Source: Frankia sp. R82
GTDB taxonomy: Bacteria; Actinomycetota; Actinomycetes; Frankiales; Frankiaceae
NCBI RefSeq assembly: GCF_023716925.1
Contig: NZ_JAMQQG010000043.1
Location: 25,515-89,514 of the forward strand
DNA: 64,000 nucleotides
Direction of reading: 5' to 3'
Part shown: in pieces, positions 1 to 7,559 of the stretch
Layout of the letters: each line of letters begins with the position of its first letter
Position numbering within the stretch: the stretch's first letter is position 1
The notes under the pieces: generated by a model
Told to the model about the DNA's origin: nothing
The model's database searches: none
Seen by the model: only the letters and a program-made list of their open reading frames with translations
Position numbers and translations under genes: made by a program

Positions 1-15
1 GGACCCCACCGGGCG

Positions 16-312
16 GTGCCGATCAAACACGATCATCATCCGGGCGGGATTGTCTCCGAGTGGGACGCGGTCCGCTACCCGCACATCACTGTCCACCCGG
101 TGGACCTGCCCGACGGCGGGCAGGGCGTCGAGGTCCGCGACGCGGGCGTGGGAAAGGTCCTGATCCACGGTCTCATCGTCGCCGCCGGGGAGGGCTATGC
201 CGTCCGCTGGCAGGGCCGGACCGGGCAGCTGGGTTCGGAGAAGTTCTACTCCCGGAGCTCCCTCGAGGTGCGGGAGCAGATCGCCATCGCATATGGCGGC
301 GAAGCCCGGTGA
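16..312 (+). CDS. Hypothetical protein of the integrated element, 98 aa
   Basis: GTG start at 16; the true start could lie upstream of the window edge. The product is small, soluble and acidic, with no signal or membrane segment and no family I recognise. It is the first member of a plus-strand chain whose stop and start codons overlap (GTGA at 309-312 with the next gene), so it is probably co-transcribed with the genes up to the methyltransferase. No function is assigned. Confidence 0.6.
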   Translation: MPIKHDHHPGGIVSEWDAVRYPHITVHPVDLPDGGQGVEVRDAGVGKVLIHGLIVAAGEGYAVRWQGRTGQLGSEKFYSRSSLEVREQIAIAYGGEAR

Positions 313-467
313 GCGCCCTCCCCGACCAGACGTCGGCCAGCACCACCAGCCGGCAGACCGTGGTGCACGTCGACTTGCCGCACGCCTTCGAGCAGCTCGC
401 CAACCGGGCCACTGGCCTCTGCGGCCTGTGCGGCTCGACCGTCCGCGGCGGGATGTGCCATGGCTGA
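309..467 (+). CDS. Small Cys-rich protein, 52 aa
   Basis: The GTG start overlaps the upstream stop as GTGA, and the end overlaps the next gene by 8 bases, a spacing typical of translationally coupled phage/AICE genes. The C-terminus holds CGLCG followed by a further Cys and His (GMCHG), suggesting a small zinc-binding knuckle. The family is unknown. Confidence 0.6.
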   Translation: MSALPDQTSASTTSRQTVVHVDLPHAFEQLANRATGLCGLCGSTVRGGMCHG

Positions 468-711
468 CCATCCGCTGTCCGCGCTGCTGGCCGAGAACGA
501 TCAGCTTCACGCCGAGAACGCGCGGCTGCGTGAGGCGCTGTCCGCGGCGAACCGGACGATCAAGGTTCTCGCCAACGGCCGTGACACAACCCCTGTTCTC
601 CCGTCGGCGCTGCCAACCCCCCCGGGTGGCGCCGGCGGGGCCACACCTCCGGCCGGGGCGTTGGGTGGGTCCGCACCCCGGCCGGAGCCAACATCGGAGC
701 CGGCACGATGA
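460..711 (+). CDS. Small coiled-coil protein, 83 aa
   Basis: The N-terminal half (about residues 5-40) has heptad-like Leu/Asn spacing (LLAEND, LHAEN, LREAL) typical of a short leucine zipper. The C-terminal half is a Pro/Gly/Ala-rich tail. It overlaps both neighbours (start inside the preceding gene, ATGA with the methyltransferase at 708-711). It may be a dimerising accessory protein, but nothing ties it to the methyltransferase beyond position. Confidence 0.6.
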   Translation: MADHPLSALLAENDQLHAENARLREALSAANRTIKVLANGRDTTPVLPSALPTPPGGAGGATPPAGALGGSAPRPEPTSEPAR

Positions 712-2318
712 CCCTGACCACCCTCGACCCGATCGACCGGTACCGCGTCCGCGCCGACACGAACAGCCTGCCCGACCTCGACCCCTTCTTCGCCTGCCCG
801 CGCCCGGCAAGCGGGCTGGTCGCCCTCGACCTGTTCGCCGGCGCCGGCGGATCATCCACCGGCCTCATCTGGGCCGGACACAAAGTGGCCCTGGCGATCA
901 ACCACTGGCAGACCGCGATCGAATCGCACAGCGCGAACCACCGCGACACCGACCACTGGCGTCACGACCTCGGCGCCTGGCGCCACAACGACCCGTTCTG
1001 GCAGGGCACCAACCCGCCCGTCGGCCGCGACGACCTGTACGGATTCCTCCCCGCCGCCGACATCCTGTGGGCCAGCCCGGTCTGCAAGGCACACACCCGG
1101 GCGCAGGGTAAGAAGCAAACCCGGCGCGTCCAGCAGGTCAGCCTGTGGGAGCACGACGACGAACGCCCCGCCGACGAGGCCGCCGCACGATCCCGCGCCA
1201 CCATGCGCGACGTCCTGCGCGCCATCGAATCCGCGACGATGCGCGGCCAGCCCTTCCTCGGCGGGATCATCGAGAACGTCCCCGAAGTTGTGGACTGGGA
1301 GCACTGGCCCCGCTGGTGCCGCGAACTGAACGACCTCGGCTACGACTATGCGATCGTCTCCCTCAACTCGGCGTTCGCCGCGGACGACACGCTCGGCGTC
1401 ACCCGCGCGCCGCAACTCCGCAACCGCGTCTACATCATCTGGTGGAAGCGCACCCTGGGCCGACGGCCCGACCTCGACTTCCGAGTCACCTCCTGGTGCC
1501 CGCGCTGCGAAGTCCTCGTCGAGGCGAAGCAGTCGTGGAAGAACCCTTGGCGTGGCGAGCCGGTCGGCACCTACGGCCGCAACGGCCAGTACTGGTACCG
1601 ATGCCCCACCTGCCGCACCATCGCCGAGCCGCTGGTCCAACCGGCCGCAGACATCATCAACTGGGCGGTCACGGGGCCACTCGTCGGCGACCGTGAGCGG
1701 CTCGGCCTGCCCGTACTGCGCCCGGCCACCCGCGACAGGATCGCCGCAGGCCTGGCCCGCTATGGCACCAGTCCCACGCTGATCGCGACCGGTGGCAGTT
1801 GGAACACCAGCCCGGCCAGCCCCGCCGACCCGTTCCGAACCCGCACCACCACCGAATGGGAAGCGTTGGCCACCACCCCCGCTGGGGTCGACCCGTTCCT
1901 CGTCTGCCTGCGCGGCGGCGGGGAGAAGGGACGTGCCCATTCGGCGTGGGGGCCGATTGGAACCGTGTCCGCGCAGGGCGAGCACCATGCCGTCGTCACC
2001 GCCGGCGCCCGCCACATGATCACCTCGTACTACGGCAACGGCGGGTGCACACCCACGCTCGTTCCCCTGCCTACGCAGCCGACAAAAGACCGGTTCGCGC
2101 TCGTGTCGACCGACGGCGGCGACGTCGATAGCTGCACCTACCGGATGCTCGACCCCGACACGGAGATCAAGAAAGCGATGGCCTTCCCGGCGGGCTATCA
2201 CCTGTTCGGCAACCGCGGCGACCGCACAGCCCAGCTCGGGAACGCGGTCACCCCCAACTGCTCTGCTCTGGTTAGTCACAGGCTCGCGCAGGCGATCCTC
2301 GGGGAGCGTGTCGCATGA
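708..2318 (+). CDS. Phage-type C5-cytosine DNA methyltransferase
   Basis: Transfers methyl from S-adenosylmethionine to C5 of cytosine in DNA, probably protecting the element from host restriction. Motifs in order: motif I DLFAGAGG (residues 41-48); a motif IV variant SPVC with Cys126 as likely nucleophile, in place of the usual PCQ; motif VI ENV (Glu189); a QLRNR motif VIII; and GNAVTPN (motif X) near the C-terminus. SPxC variants are known among phage methyltransferases. A two-CxxC zinc-ribbon-like insert (WCPRC, then RCPTC) sits between the catalytic and recognition parts. At 536 aa it is longer than the roughly 330-430 aa usual for simple m5C enzymes. No partner restriction endonuclease is visible, so it is an orphan. 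The target sequence cannot be read from the protein. Confidence 0.9.
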   Translation: MTLTTLDPIDRYRVRADTNSLPDLDPFFACPRPASGLVALDLFAGAGGSSTGLIWAGHKVALAINHWQTAIESHSANHRDTDHWRHDLGAWRHNDPFWQGTNPPVGRDDLYGFLPAADILWASPVCKAHTRAQGKKQTRRVQQVSLWEHDDERPADEAAARSRATMRDVLRAIESATMRGQPFLGGIIENVPEVVDWEHWPRWCRELNDLGYDYAIVSLNSAFAADDTLGVTRAPQLRNRVYIIWWKRTLGRRPDLDFRVTSWCPRCEVLVEAKQSWKNPWRGEPVGTYGRNGQYWYRCPTCRTIAEPLVQPAADIINWAVTGPLVGDRERLGLPVLRPATRDRIAAGLARYGTSPTLIATGGSWNTSPASPADPFRTRTTTEWEALATTPAGVDPFLVCLRGGGEKGRAHSAWGPIGTVSAQGEHHAVVTAGARHMITSYYGNGGCTPTLVPLPTQPTKDRFALVSTDGGDVDSCTYRMLDPDTEIKKAMAFPAGYHLFGNRGDRTAQLGNAVTPNCSALVSHRLAQAILGERVA

Positions 2319-2509
2319 CCGCTCCCCGCCGCCTGCCGCCCGGCGAAGCCGTCGTTCTCGCCGCAGCGCTTCTCGCCCTGCTGCTCGTCGCGCTCGCCGT
2401 CGGGGCCGCCCAAGCCGGCCCGGCACGCCAGCTGGCCTGCGGGCAGACCCATCCGTCTCGCTGCACCACCCGAACACCCATCCACGATCAAGGAGGAGAT
2501 GTCCGATGA
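2315..2509 (+). CDS. Small secreted or membrane-anchored protein, 64 aa
   Basis: The ATGA overlap with the methyltransferase stop defines the start. Residues about 11-34 form one hydrophobic Ala/Leu/Val helix ending in AQAGPA, either a signal peptide with an AxA-like site or a membrane anchor. The remainder is short, polar and has two Cys. No family recognised. Confidence 0.55.
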   Translation: MTAPRRLPPGEAVVLAAALLALLLVALAVGAAQAGPARQLACGQTHPSRCTTRTPIHDQGGDVR

Positions 2510-2793
2510 CCACCCCGGCGATGTCCGAGTACGACTGGATGGAGCTGGTCTCCTTCGACTTCAGGATCGAGGAGGGCGGCTTCGACAGCGCCTACCTGAG
2601 CTACCCGCCCACGTTCGAGGACCCGGGGCTGCAGACGATCGCCGCCGACGAGCGGCTCCTGCACCGGGCCGTCCTCGGCCTGCAGGTGGAGCTGGAGCGC
2701 TGGCGTGAGGTGCACTTCGGCGATGCCGCGGTCCTGATCGACGCGCACCGCCGTCAGGCAGCCCAGCGGCGGGAGGCCGGCAATGTGGCCTGA
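2506..2793 (+). CDS. Hypothetical acidic protein, 95 aa
   Basis: Start at ATG 2506, set by the ATGA overlap with the previous stop and by an excellent ribosome binding site AAGGAGGAG at 2490-2498; an in-frame upstream extension lacks such a site. Soluble, acidic, with an aromatic N-terminal half and an amphipathic helix at the C-terminus. Overlaps the next gene by 11 bases. Function unknown. Confidence 0.65.
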   Translation: MTTPAMSEYDWMELVSFDFRIEEGGFDSAYLSYPPTFEDPGLQTIAADERLLHRAVLGLQVELERWREVHFGDAAVLIDAHRRQAAQRREAGNVA

Positions 2794-3172
2794 CGACCTG
2801 CTCGCCGCGCTGCGCGCGCAGGCCCGCGGCGTCTACACGGCCGAAGCCGCCGTCGAGCTCCTCGCCGGCTGGAACAACGGCTACTGGATCCGCAGGGCCG
2901 CCGCAAACCTCGCGGCGCTGAAGGTCGACTACTCGGATGATCCCGACGAGATTGGCGATACCCCGATGGCCAGCATCGACTGGCGGGCCCTCAACCCCAA
3001 CCGGATAACCGCATCGTCGGGCGAGCGAGCGATCCTCGTGATTGCCTGCTCGCTCGGCGGCGGCCGGCCGGTTGATCTGCGGGACTGCCTGACCTCCTTG
3101 GGCCTGCACGGCATCGACTGCGTGACCGCCGCGATCGTCCACGCCGGCGGTCGCCGCCCGGACGGAGTCTGA
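2783..3172 (+). CDS. Hypothetical protein, 129 aa
   Basis: A soluble protein with an Ala-rich helical N-terminus (LRAQARGVYTAEAAVELL). Proteins opening this way recur in actinomycete integrative elements, but I know no function. The end overlaps the next start as ATGA (3172). Confidence 0.65.
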   Translation: MWPDDLLAALRAQARGVYTAEAAVELLAGWNNGYWIRRAAANLAALKVDYSDDPDEIGDTPMASIDWRALNPNRITASSGERAILVIACSLGGGRPVDLRDCLTSLGLHGIDCVTAAIVHAGGRRPDGV

Positions 3173-3390
3173 TGACCGCCGTCGAAACGCCACGGTTCGA
3201 GGACGGGGCCGACTCCCTGCCCGTCTGGGAGCCGCCGGCCATCTGTCGCTGCCGCCACTCGGAAGGCCTGCACTGGCAGGAGGAGGACGGCGAGCAAGGC
3301 TGCGATGGCACGGTCGGCACGCAGTTGTGCACCTGCCGCGGGTTCACCACCTGGCCGGCCAGGCCGCCAGCCGGGGCCTGCCGTGTTTGA
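3172..3390 (+). CDS. Cys-rich small protein, 72 aa
   Basis: Contains CRCRH, GCDG and LCTCR segments with a conserved-looking His (HWQE), consistent with a small zinc-binding fold. Translationally coupled to the upstream gene (ATGA) and overlapping a short membrane-protein gene at its end. Confidence 0.6.
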   Translation: MTAVETPRFEDGADSLPVWEPPAICRCRHSEGLHWQEEDGEQGCDGTVGTQLCTCRGFTTWPARPPAGACRV

Positions 3391-3490
3391 CCTGGTCGCC
3401 ACCGCCGCCGCTGTGCTGCTGGCCGCTCTGCTGCTGTGGCTGGCCGGCTGGTGTGCCGGCCGCCGCCACGAACGCATCCGCCGCAGCTGA
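3383..3490 (+). CDS. Very short single-pass membrane protein, 35 aa
   Basis: GTG start at 3383 inside the end of the preceding gene. The peptide is one hydrophobic helix (about residues 4-24) followed by a basic tail (RRHERIRR), the topology expected of a small inner-membrane peptide with its tail in the cytoplasm. It is short, so coding status rests on position and topology. Confidence 0.45.
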   Translation: MFDLVATAAAVLLAALLLWLAGWCAGRRHERIRRS

Positions 3491-3499
3491 CCCCGAGCC

Positions 3500-3580
3500 C
3501 CGCCGTCCTGTCCGCGCGGACCGCAGCGGGACGGCGGTCTACACGTCCCGGCGCCGGCCAACCCCCGAGCCGGCGCCGGG
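3500..3580 (+). terminator. Two adjacent intercistronic hairpins
   Basis: CCGCCGTCC (3500-3508) pairs with GGACGGCGG (3529-3537). CCCGGCGCCGGC (3547-3558) pairs perfectly with GCCGGCGCCGGG (3569-3580). There is no U-tract. They fill the gap before the next ribosome binding site (3593-3601) and may act as a partial terminator or an mRNA stabiliser/processing site. Confidence 0.55.
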
Positions 3581-3611
3581 ACCCCCACCACACGGAGAGG
3601 GCTATCGCACC

Positions 3612-3980
3612 GTGAACGCCTGGTACCACGCCCGATCCTCCGCCCGGAAATGGGGCGGTGAGCCAGAGACGTACCTGCCGGTGCACGAGTTCATCGACAG
3701 CTCCAAAGAAGCGTTTCCCGACATGCGCCATCGGGCGATGCTCCACAGCTCGTGGGGCATCTACCTGGCTGGCCGCATGTTCGGCCCCACCCTCGTCGTC
3801 CCGCGCGAGCACGGTGAGGTCCGGATACCCGTACGTCTCATCGCCGAACAGCACGTAATCGAAGACCTCGGACGGATCCCCACCGTCGAGGACTACCTGA
3901 AGTACATGACCTTGCAGCCATGGATGGGCGGCGCCCAGCGCCGCACCGTCACCACGAGCGACTTCCTAGGAGCGAAATGA
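3612..3980 (+). CDS. DUF6915-like protein, 122 aa
   Basis: GTG start at 3612 with ACGGAGAGGG just upstream. The N-terminus (NAWYHARSSARKWGG), the central HRAMLH segment and the EQHVIEDLGRIPTVEDYL motif match my memory of the DUF6915 family, small proteins of phages and mobile elements whose role is unknown. Several His residues (YHAR, HEF, RHRAMLH, EQHV) could bind a metal; that is inference. The next gene overlaps by ATGA. Confidence 0.7.
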   Translation: MNAWYHARSSARKWGGEPETYLPVHEFIDSSKEAFPDMRHRAMLHSSWGIYLAGRMFGPTLVVPREHGEVRIPVRLIAEQHVIEDLGRIPTVEDYLKYMTLQPWMGGAQRRTVTTSDFLGAK

Positions 3981-4450
3981 GCACCGATATCCCAACCACG
4001 TTCGCCGGGCTGCCCATCGAAGGCGAGGTCTCCTACTACCAGGAGCCCCGGGACAGGCCGCAGAAGACCGCCGAAGAGTTCAAAGCCGCGCTTGACCGCC
4101 TGTTCGCGACCGCGGGGGTGAAGGCTGTGGTGTGGACGCAGTACACCCCATACTTCAACGACGGCGAGCCTTGCGTCTTCGGGATGAACCTTGAAGGTGT
4201 GGTGCTGGATCCCGCGCCCGACGGTGTCACCTCCTATAACACCGTTCCCGTCGGGGACGGTGAGCTGCCCGTTTTCGACGTGTATGACCTAGACAGGGAG
4301 GCGGGCCTGGCCGCTCTGGTCGGCCTGCTGCGCGAGCTCGGCGGGGACTTGGTCTCGTACGAGGACGTGTCCCTCAATGCGTTCGGGGATCCAGCCCGGG
4401 TTGTTGCCCGTCCGGACAGGTTCGAGGTTCACGACTACTCGCACGACTGA
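3977..4450 (+). CDS. Hypothetical phage-type protein, 157 aa
   Basis: ATG at 3977 overlaps the preceding stop (ATGA). Soluble and acidic, with a distinctive aromatic stretch (VVWTQYTPYFNDGEPC) and a C-terminus rich in Asp. It resembles uncharacterised proteins of large phages in that stretch, from memory only. A strong hairpin follows the stop. Confidence 0.6.
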   Translation: MSTDIPTTFAGLPIEGEVSYYQEPRDRPQKTAEEFKAALDRLFATAGVKAVVWTQYTPYFNDGEPCVFGMNLEGVVLDPAPDGVTSYNTVPVGDGELPVFDVYDLDREAGLAALVGLLRELGGDLVSYEDVSLNAFGDPARVVARPDRFEVHDYSHD

Positions 4451-4464
4451 CCGCCGCGCCACGT

Positions 4465-4499
4465 CCCCGGGGCGGGCCGGTCAGACCCCCGCCCCGGGG
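4465..4499 (+). terminator. Strong intercistronic hairpin
   Basis: CCCCGGGGCGGG (4465-4476) is perfectly complementary to CCCGCCCCGGGG (4488-4499) across an 11-base loop, with no U-run. It lies 15 bases after one stop codon and 21 before the next start, so it may attenuate or punctuate the operon. Confidence 0.6.
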
Positions 4500-4519
4500 C
4501 GCACCCCGAGGAGCCACAG

Positions 4520-5293
4520 ATGATCCGCGTCAACGTTCGGTCGGAACGCTGGCGTCCAGCCGGCGCAGGCTTCACCTCCCCGCTCGCACACAACCCGCCC
4601 GACGCCCGGGCACTCATCACCTCCAACCGGAAAATCTGGTTCGTACTGGAGGTTCGTGACCGCGACCTCATCGACTGGGACGAATACGACCGCCTGCGGC
4701 TCACACACGCACAGGCCATTCGGGACCAGCGCATAGATCGCCGACGGCGACTAGCCGAGAACAGCGCCACCCTCTCGCTGCCCAGTGGCACCCGGTTCCA
4801 AGGCCCGACCACACCGAACGTGTACGACCTGTGGGACGGCACCGCCGGCACATGGTGGAACCGCCCCCGGGTGGTGATGGTCCGCCCGCACCTCGGCGGG
4901 AAGCGGCTGCACTGGCGCTGGCCACACGACTTCTGGGCCCAGTGCTGGGCGCTCCCCGAACATCACGCCATCTGCGGGTCGTGCGGCGAGATCTACCCGT
5001 GCACCGAGGTCGAAGCGGCCAAGCAGGCGTCCCGCGAGATGGTCAACGTCGAGAAGCTCATGTCCATCCCGCCCGGTGCCTGCTGGCACTGCCAGCAGCC
5101 GATCAGCCAGCGTCAGCAGTCCGTGACGTTCCCCGGCGACAACCTGCTGCTGCCCGGTGGCCCCCCGGTCGCATTCCACCTGCGCCGCTCCGGTGGCTGC
5201 GGTGACGCGGCTGCCGGCTACGAGACGCGGTGGCGTGAAGCGAAGGCCAACGCCCGCCTGGATGACGAGGTGAACCGTGCCATCGACAGTTGA
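4520..5293 (+). CDS. Hypothetical protein with two zinc-ribbon-like Cys groups, 257 aa
   Basis: Start ATG 4520 with GAGGAG upstream. The N-terminal 80 residues are basic and helical. Residues about 150-200 hold CGSCGEIYPC and CWHCQQPI, together a plausible zinc ribbon. The C-terminal part is Gly/Pro-rich, then helical. It may bind nucleic acid; no known family is recognised. The end overlaps the DUF4326 gene by 17 bases. Confidence 0.6.
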   Translation: MIRVNVRSERWRPAGAGFTSPLAHNPPDARALITSNRKIWFVLEVRDRDLIDWDEYDRLRLTHAQAIRDQRIDRRRRLAENSATLSLPSGTRFQGPTTPNVYDLWDGTAGTWWNRPRVVMVRPHLGGKRLHWRWPHDFWAQCWALPEHHAICGSCGEIYPCTEVEAAKQASREMVNVEKLMSIPPGACWHCQQPISQRQQSVTFPGDNLLLPGGPPVAFHLRRSGGCGDAAAGYETRWREAKANARLDDEVNRAIDS

Positions 5294-5762
5294 GCGCGTC
5301 GCCTGCCCCTGTGGCAGCCCGTTCCTCCAGTCGGCGATGGGCGACGCCGGCACCATCGACTGGACCGGGTTGTGCCCGGGCTGTGTCACCCTCACCCAGG
5401 CCGACCGGGAGATCCTCGCCCGCCTGTCCGCCGGCGACACCGTCGTCGTCCGCCTGCCTGGCCTGTACCAGCCGTACCCGCCGCTGCTCCGCCGGCTGGC
5501 CGACGAGCGCCGCCTGGTCCGCATCGGCCGGGGCACCGTGTGGGGCAACCCGCACCGGCTCCCGGCCCGGGCCACAGCGGAGCAGCGCGCCGCCGTCATC
5601 GCCCGCTACGCCGAGGACCTCGACCGGCGGCCCGACCTGCTCGCCCGGCTCCCCGAGCTTCGCGGCCGGGCCCTCGCCTGCTACTGCTCGCCGCTCGCCT
5701 GTCACGGGGACGTCCTGGCCGCCCGGGCCGCCCAGCTCTCCACCAGCCCACCCAGCCGATAG
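5277..5762 (+). CDS. DUF4326-domain protein, 161 aa
   Basis: GTG start inside the previous gene. The N-terminus carries CPCG and CPGC, a probable zinc ribbon. The C-terminal domain (about residues 80-155) has VWGNPHRL, YAEDL and LACYCSPLACHGDVL, the hallmarks of DUF4326, a domain common in phages and mobile elements with no established biochemical role. The paired Cys and His of CYCSPLACHG look like a functional site. Confidence 0.75.
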   Translation: MPSTVERVACPCGSPFLQSAMGDAGTIDWTGLCPGCVTLTQADREILARLSAGDTVVVRLPGLYQPYPPLLRRLADERRLVRIGRGTVWGNPHRLPARATAEQRAAVIARYAEDLDRRPDLLARLPELRGRALACYCSPLACHGDVLAARAAQLSTSPPSR

Positions 5763-5771
5763 GAGTCCGCC

Positions 5772-5924
5772 TTGACTACCCCTTACACCTTCACCTGCCC
5801 GTACTGCCTCGCCGTCTCCGACCCGGTCGGCAGCGCCGCGGAGGCCGAGCAGCTGCTCGACGTCCACCTGCGAGGCCAGCACGGCTGGGTCGGCCGGTCT
5901 AACGGCCAGACCACCCGGCAGTAG
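5772..5924 (+). CDS. C2H2-like mini zinc-finger protein, 50 aa
   Basis: TTG start at 5772 chosen because TAGGAG sits at 5760-5765 with good spacing and the frame is open to TAG at 5922. The peptide has CPYC at residues 9-12 followed by a His pair (HLRGQH) about 20 residues later, a classical C2H2 spacing. It may be a small DNA-binding accessory protein of the element. It is the last gene before a strand switch. Confidence 0.6.
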   Translation: MTTPYTFTCPYCLAVSDPVGSAAEAEQLLDVHLRGQHGWVGRSNGQTTRQ

Positions 5925-5930
5925 CCGCCC

Positions 5931-6266
5931 CTACGCCCCGTCGGCCCCGTCGTCTCCGGATGGCGGGGCCGGCTGCTGTCCGGGGCCGTCCAGGTAGGCC
6001 TTGAGCGCCTCCACGACCAGCTCGGCCACCGTCCGGTCCTCCAGGAGTGCCCGGGCCCGTAGTCGCCGTTCCAATCGCAGCGGCACCGCCCGGTAGATCG
6101 CCAGCAGCGCCCGGATGACCGGCGTGACCTCCCCGCCGGGTCCACGGGACCGCTGGACGCGGGCCATCGTCGCCCGCCACTCGTCCTCGGCGATGCGAAC
6201 AGTGCGTTTCGGTGTTCCAGCGGACACCCGACCCCCGTCGACAGGCCGGTGACATGGCGGTGTCAT
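5931..6266 (-). CDS. Ribbon-helix-helix-like regulator, 111 aa
   Basis: ATG at 6266 is preferred to a GTG at 6278 because AAGGGTG lies just upstream of it. The segment KRTVRIAEDEWRATM followed by a helix ending VIRALLAIY looks like an RHH beta strand plus two helices; a second helical repeat (TVAELVVEALKAYL) follows. RHH proteins bind DNA as dimers at inverted repeats. Consistently, a 9-bp perfect inverted repeat overlaps its own start. It is the only minus-strand gene in this plus-strand arm and faces away from the WhiB-fusion gene, so it may control both promoters. The DNA-binding assignment is an inference from pattern. Confidence 0.55.
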   Translation of the reverse strand: MTPPCHRPVDGGRVSAGTPKRTVRIAEDEWRATMARVQRSRGPGGEVTPVIRALLAIYRAVPLRLERRLRARALLEDRTVAELVVEALKAYLDGPGQQPAPPSGDDGADGA

Positions 6267-6272
6267 GTCACC
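6248..6272. promoter_or_regulatory. Perfect inverted repeat over the RHH gene start (candidate operator)
   Basis: GGTGACATG (6248-6256) and CATGTCACC (6264-6272) are exact reverse complements with a 7-base spacer. The repeat covers the start codon and part of the ribosome binding site of the divergent RHH-like gene, which is where an autorepressor site would act. It is partly inside coding sequence, so chance cannot be excluded. Confidence 0.5.
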
Positions 6273-6341
6273 CTTCACCGCAGTCTAGCTGCGACAACTC
6301 GGAATCGTAGCCAAAACCTTCACGATAACCGGCGCGGGGCC

Positions 6342-6370
6342 TTCACAACTGCCGGTTCTCGGGATAGTGT
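6342..6370 (+). promoter_or_regulatory. Candidate sigma-A-like promoter for the WhiB-fusion operon
   Basis: TTCACA (6342-6347), a 17-base spacer and TAGTGT (6365-6370) match the actinobacterial vegetative consensus loosely. It lies in the only sizeable gap (6267-6508) of the arm and predicts a leader of roughly 130 nt before the ATG at 6509, which has AGGAGGAC upstream. Long leaders are known for whiB genes. Confidence 0.4.
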
Positions 6371-6508
6371 CGTGCCAGCGACTTAAACAACCGAATACGC
6401 GGCCGAGACAGCGCCCCACTCCACTGGGTGCGCCCCAGGCGCAGGGACTCCACTCCCTGGCCCGGGACGACTAGGCCGTACCGCCTGACCTAACCAGGAG
6501 GACAACCC

Positions 6509-7177
6509 ATGGCTACCCTGCCATGCCGTGCCCCGGCACGAACACCCCCGCACGGTGTTGCCCCACCGTTGCGCAGCCGTCGGCGCCCCGTCACGCCGCT
6601 GACCAGCGCCGATCTCGCCCCCCATGCCGCCCGCTTCTGGGCCCTCGTGGACCGCACCGGCGAGCACTGGACCTGGACCGGCCCGGTCGACCCCCGCGGC
6701 GCCGGCCGCTTCTACGTAGGTCAACAGCAGATCCGCCCCCACCACGCCGTCCTTCTCCTCGAGGGCAGCGCCCGGCCTGCGGCGAATTCGATCACCCGTC
6801 AGAGCTGCGCATCCGCAGGCTGCATCCGCCACTGGTCGTGGAAACCCGAGAAGAACACGCACCGGGCCAATACCATCCTGGGAAGCGTCGCTCGGCCCAT
6901 GCCCAGAAAGGCTCCACCGGTCGTCGGAGACTCGGTCGGGTGGGAAAGCCGTGCGCTGTGCGCCGGCACCGACAACCCGGACTTTTTCTTTCCTGACAGC
7001 GCCGAGGACAGCCGGGCTGTGCAAAGGTTCTGCCGGCCCTGCCCCGTCCAGGTCGAGTGCGGCACCGCGGCGATTGCCCGGGGCGAGGAGCACGGCGTGT
7101 GGGCCGGCATGTCGCAGATGGAGCTCCGCCGGGCCGTCCGGCAGGTCGCCGAGAGCCGTCAGGTGGTGGCGGCATGA
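6509..7177 (+). CDS. WhiB-family regulator with an N-terminal degenerate HNH-like domain, 222 aa
   Basis: The C-terminal third is a WhiB domain. Cys151, Cys175, Cys178 and Cys184 (CxxC then Cys six on) would bind a 4Fe-4S cluster, and GVWAG resembles the family's G[VI]WGG turn, followed by a basic tail. WhiB proteins partner the primary sigma factor and sense redox state; many actinophages carry one. Most are 80-120 aa. Here residues about 43-125 (HWTWTG, GAGRFYV, RPHHAVLLL, CASAGC, THRANTILG) follow the layout of a phage HNH endonuclease domain. The expected D-H before the first Cys is lost (residues around ITRQSC), so cleavage is unlikely and the domain may be used for DNA binding. It starts a new overlapping gene chain. 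Confidence 0.8.
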   Translation: MATLPCRAPARTPPHGVAPPLRSRRRPVTPLTSADLAPHAARFWALVDRTGEHWTWTGPVDPRGAGRFYVGQQQIRPHHAVLLLEGSARPAANSITRQSCASAGCIRHWSWKPEKNTHRANTILGSVARPMPRKAPPVVGDSVGWESRALCAGTDNPDFFFPDSAEDSRAVQRFCRPCPVQVECGTAAIARGEEHGVWAGMSQMELRRAVRQVAESRQVVAA

Positions 7178-7257
7178 ACGCCTGCTCCGAGTGCGGCCGG
7201 GTCCTCACCGGCGGCGGCCAGCACGACTCGATCTGCTCGAAGGGCCGGACCTCATGA
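7174..7257 (+). CDS. 27-aa zinc-knuckle-like peptide
   Basis: The ATGA overlap with the WhiB-fusion stop and the ATGA overlap with the following start place it firmly in the chain. It contains CSECG and a second H-x5-C pair, enough for one zinc ion. Very short, so coding status rests on the coupled overlaps. Confidence 0.5.
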   Translation: MNACSECGRVLTGGGQHDSICSKGRTS

Positions 7258-7559
7258 GCCTCGAGCTTGAGCGTGCACAGGCGGCGAACGCGGCCCTCTG
7301 GGCCGCCACCCACACTCTCCTCGGCCAGATCGAAGCCGAGCAGACCCTGCACACCGCCTACGTGAACCTGCTGGCAGTCGGTGCTCCCAGCGCCGAGCTG
7401 GCCGAAGCGTGGGAGGCCTACGTCGGGGCGCGATCCCGTCGCGCCCGCCAGTTCGCGGTCCTCGGCCGCGGTGAACTGATCGGCCAGCTCGACGCCGCGG
7501 AGAACGACGCGATCGAGACCGCCGCCCACGAGGCGGCTGTGAGCGGGGTGGCCGCATGA
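7254..7559 (+). CDS. Hypothetical alpha-helical protein, 101 aa
   Basis: Start ATG 7254 overlaps the previous stop. Almost entirely Ala/Glu/Leu-rich predicted helix, soluble and acidic, with no Cys. No family recognised. Overlaps the next gene by 4 bases. Confidence 0.6.
   Translation: MSLELERAQAANAALWAATHTLLGQIEAEQTLHTAYVNLLAVGAPSAELAEAWEAYVGARSRRARQFAVLGRGELIGQLDAAENDAIETAAHEAAVSGVAA

Noticed and set aside
852..2513. Long minus-strand frame opposite the methyltransferase
   Set aside because: Its Arg/Gly/Ala-rich product has no protein motifs, while the plus strand holds a complete methyltransferase; it is a GC-rich shadow.
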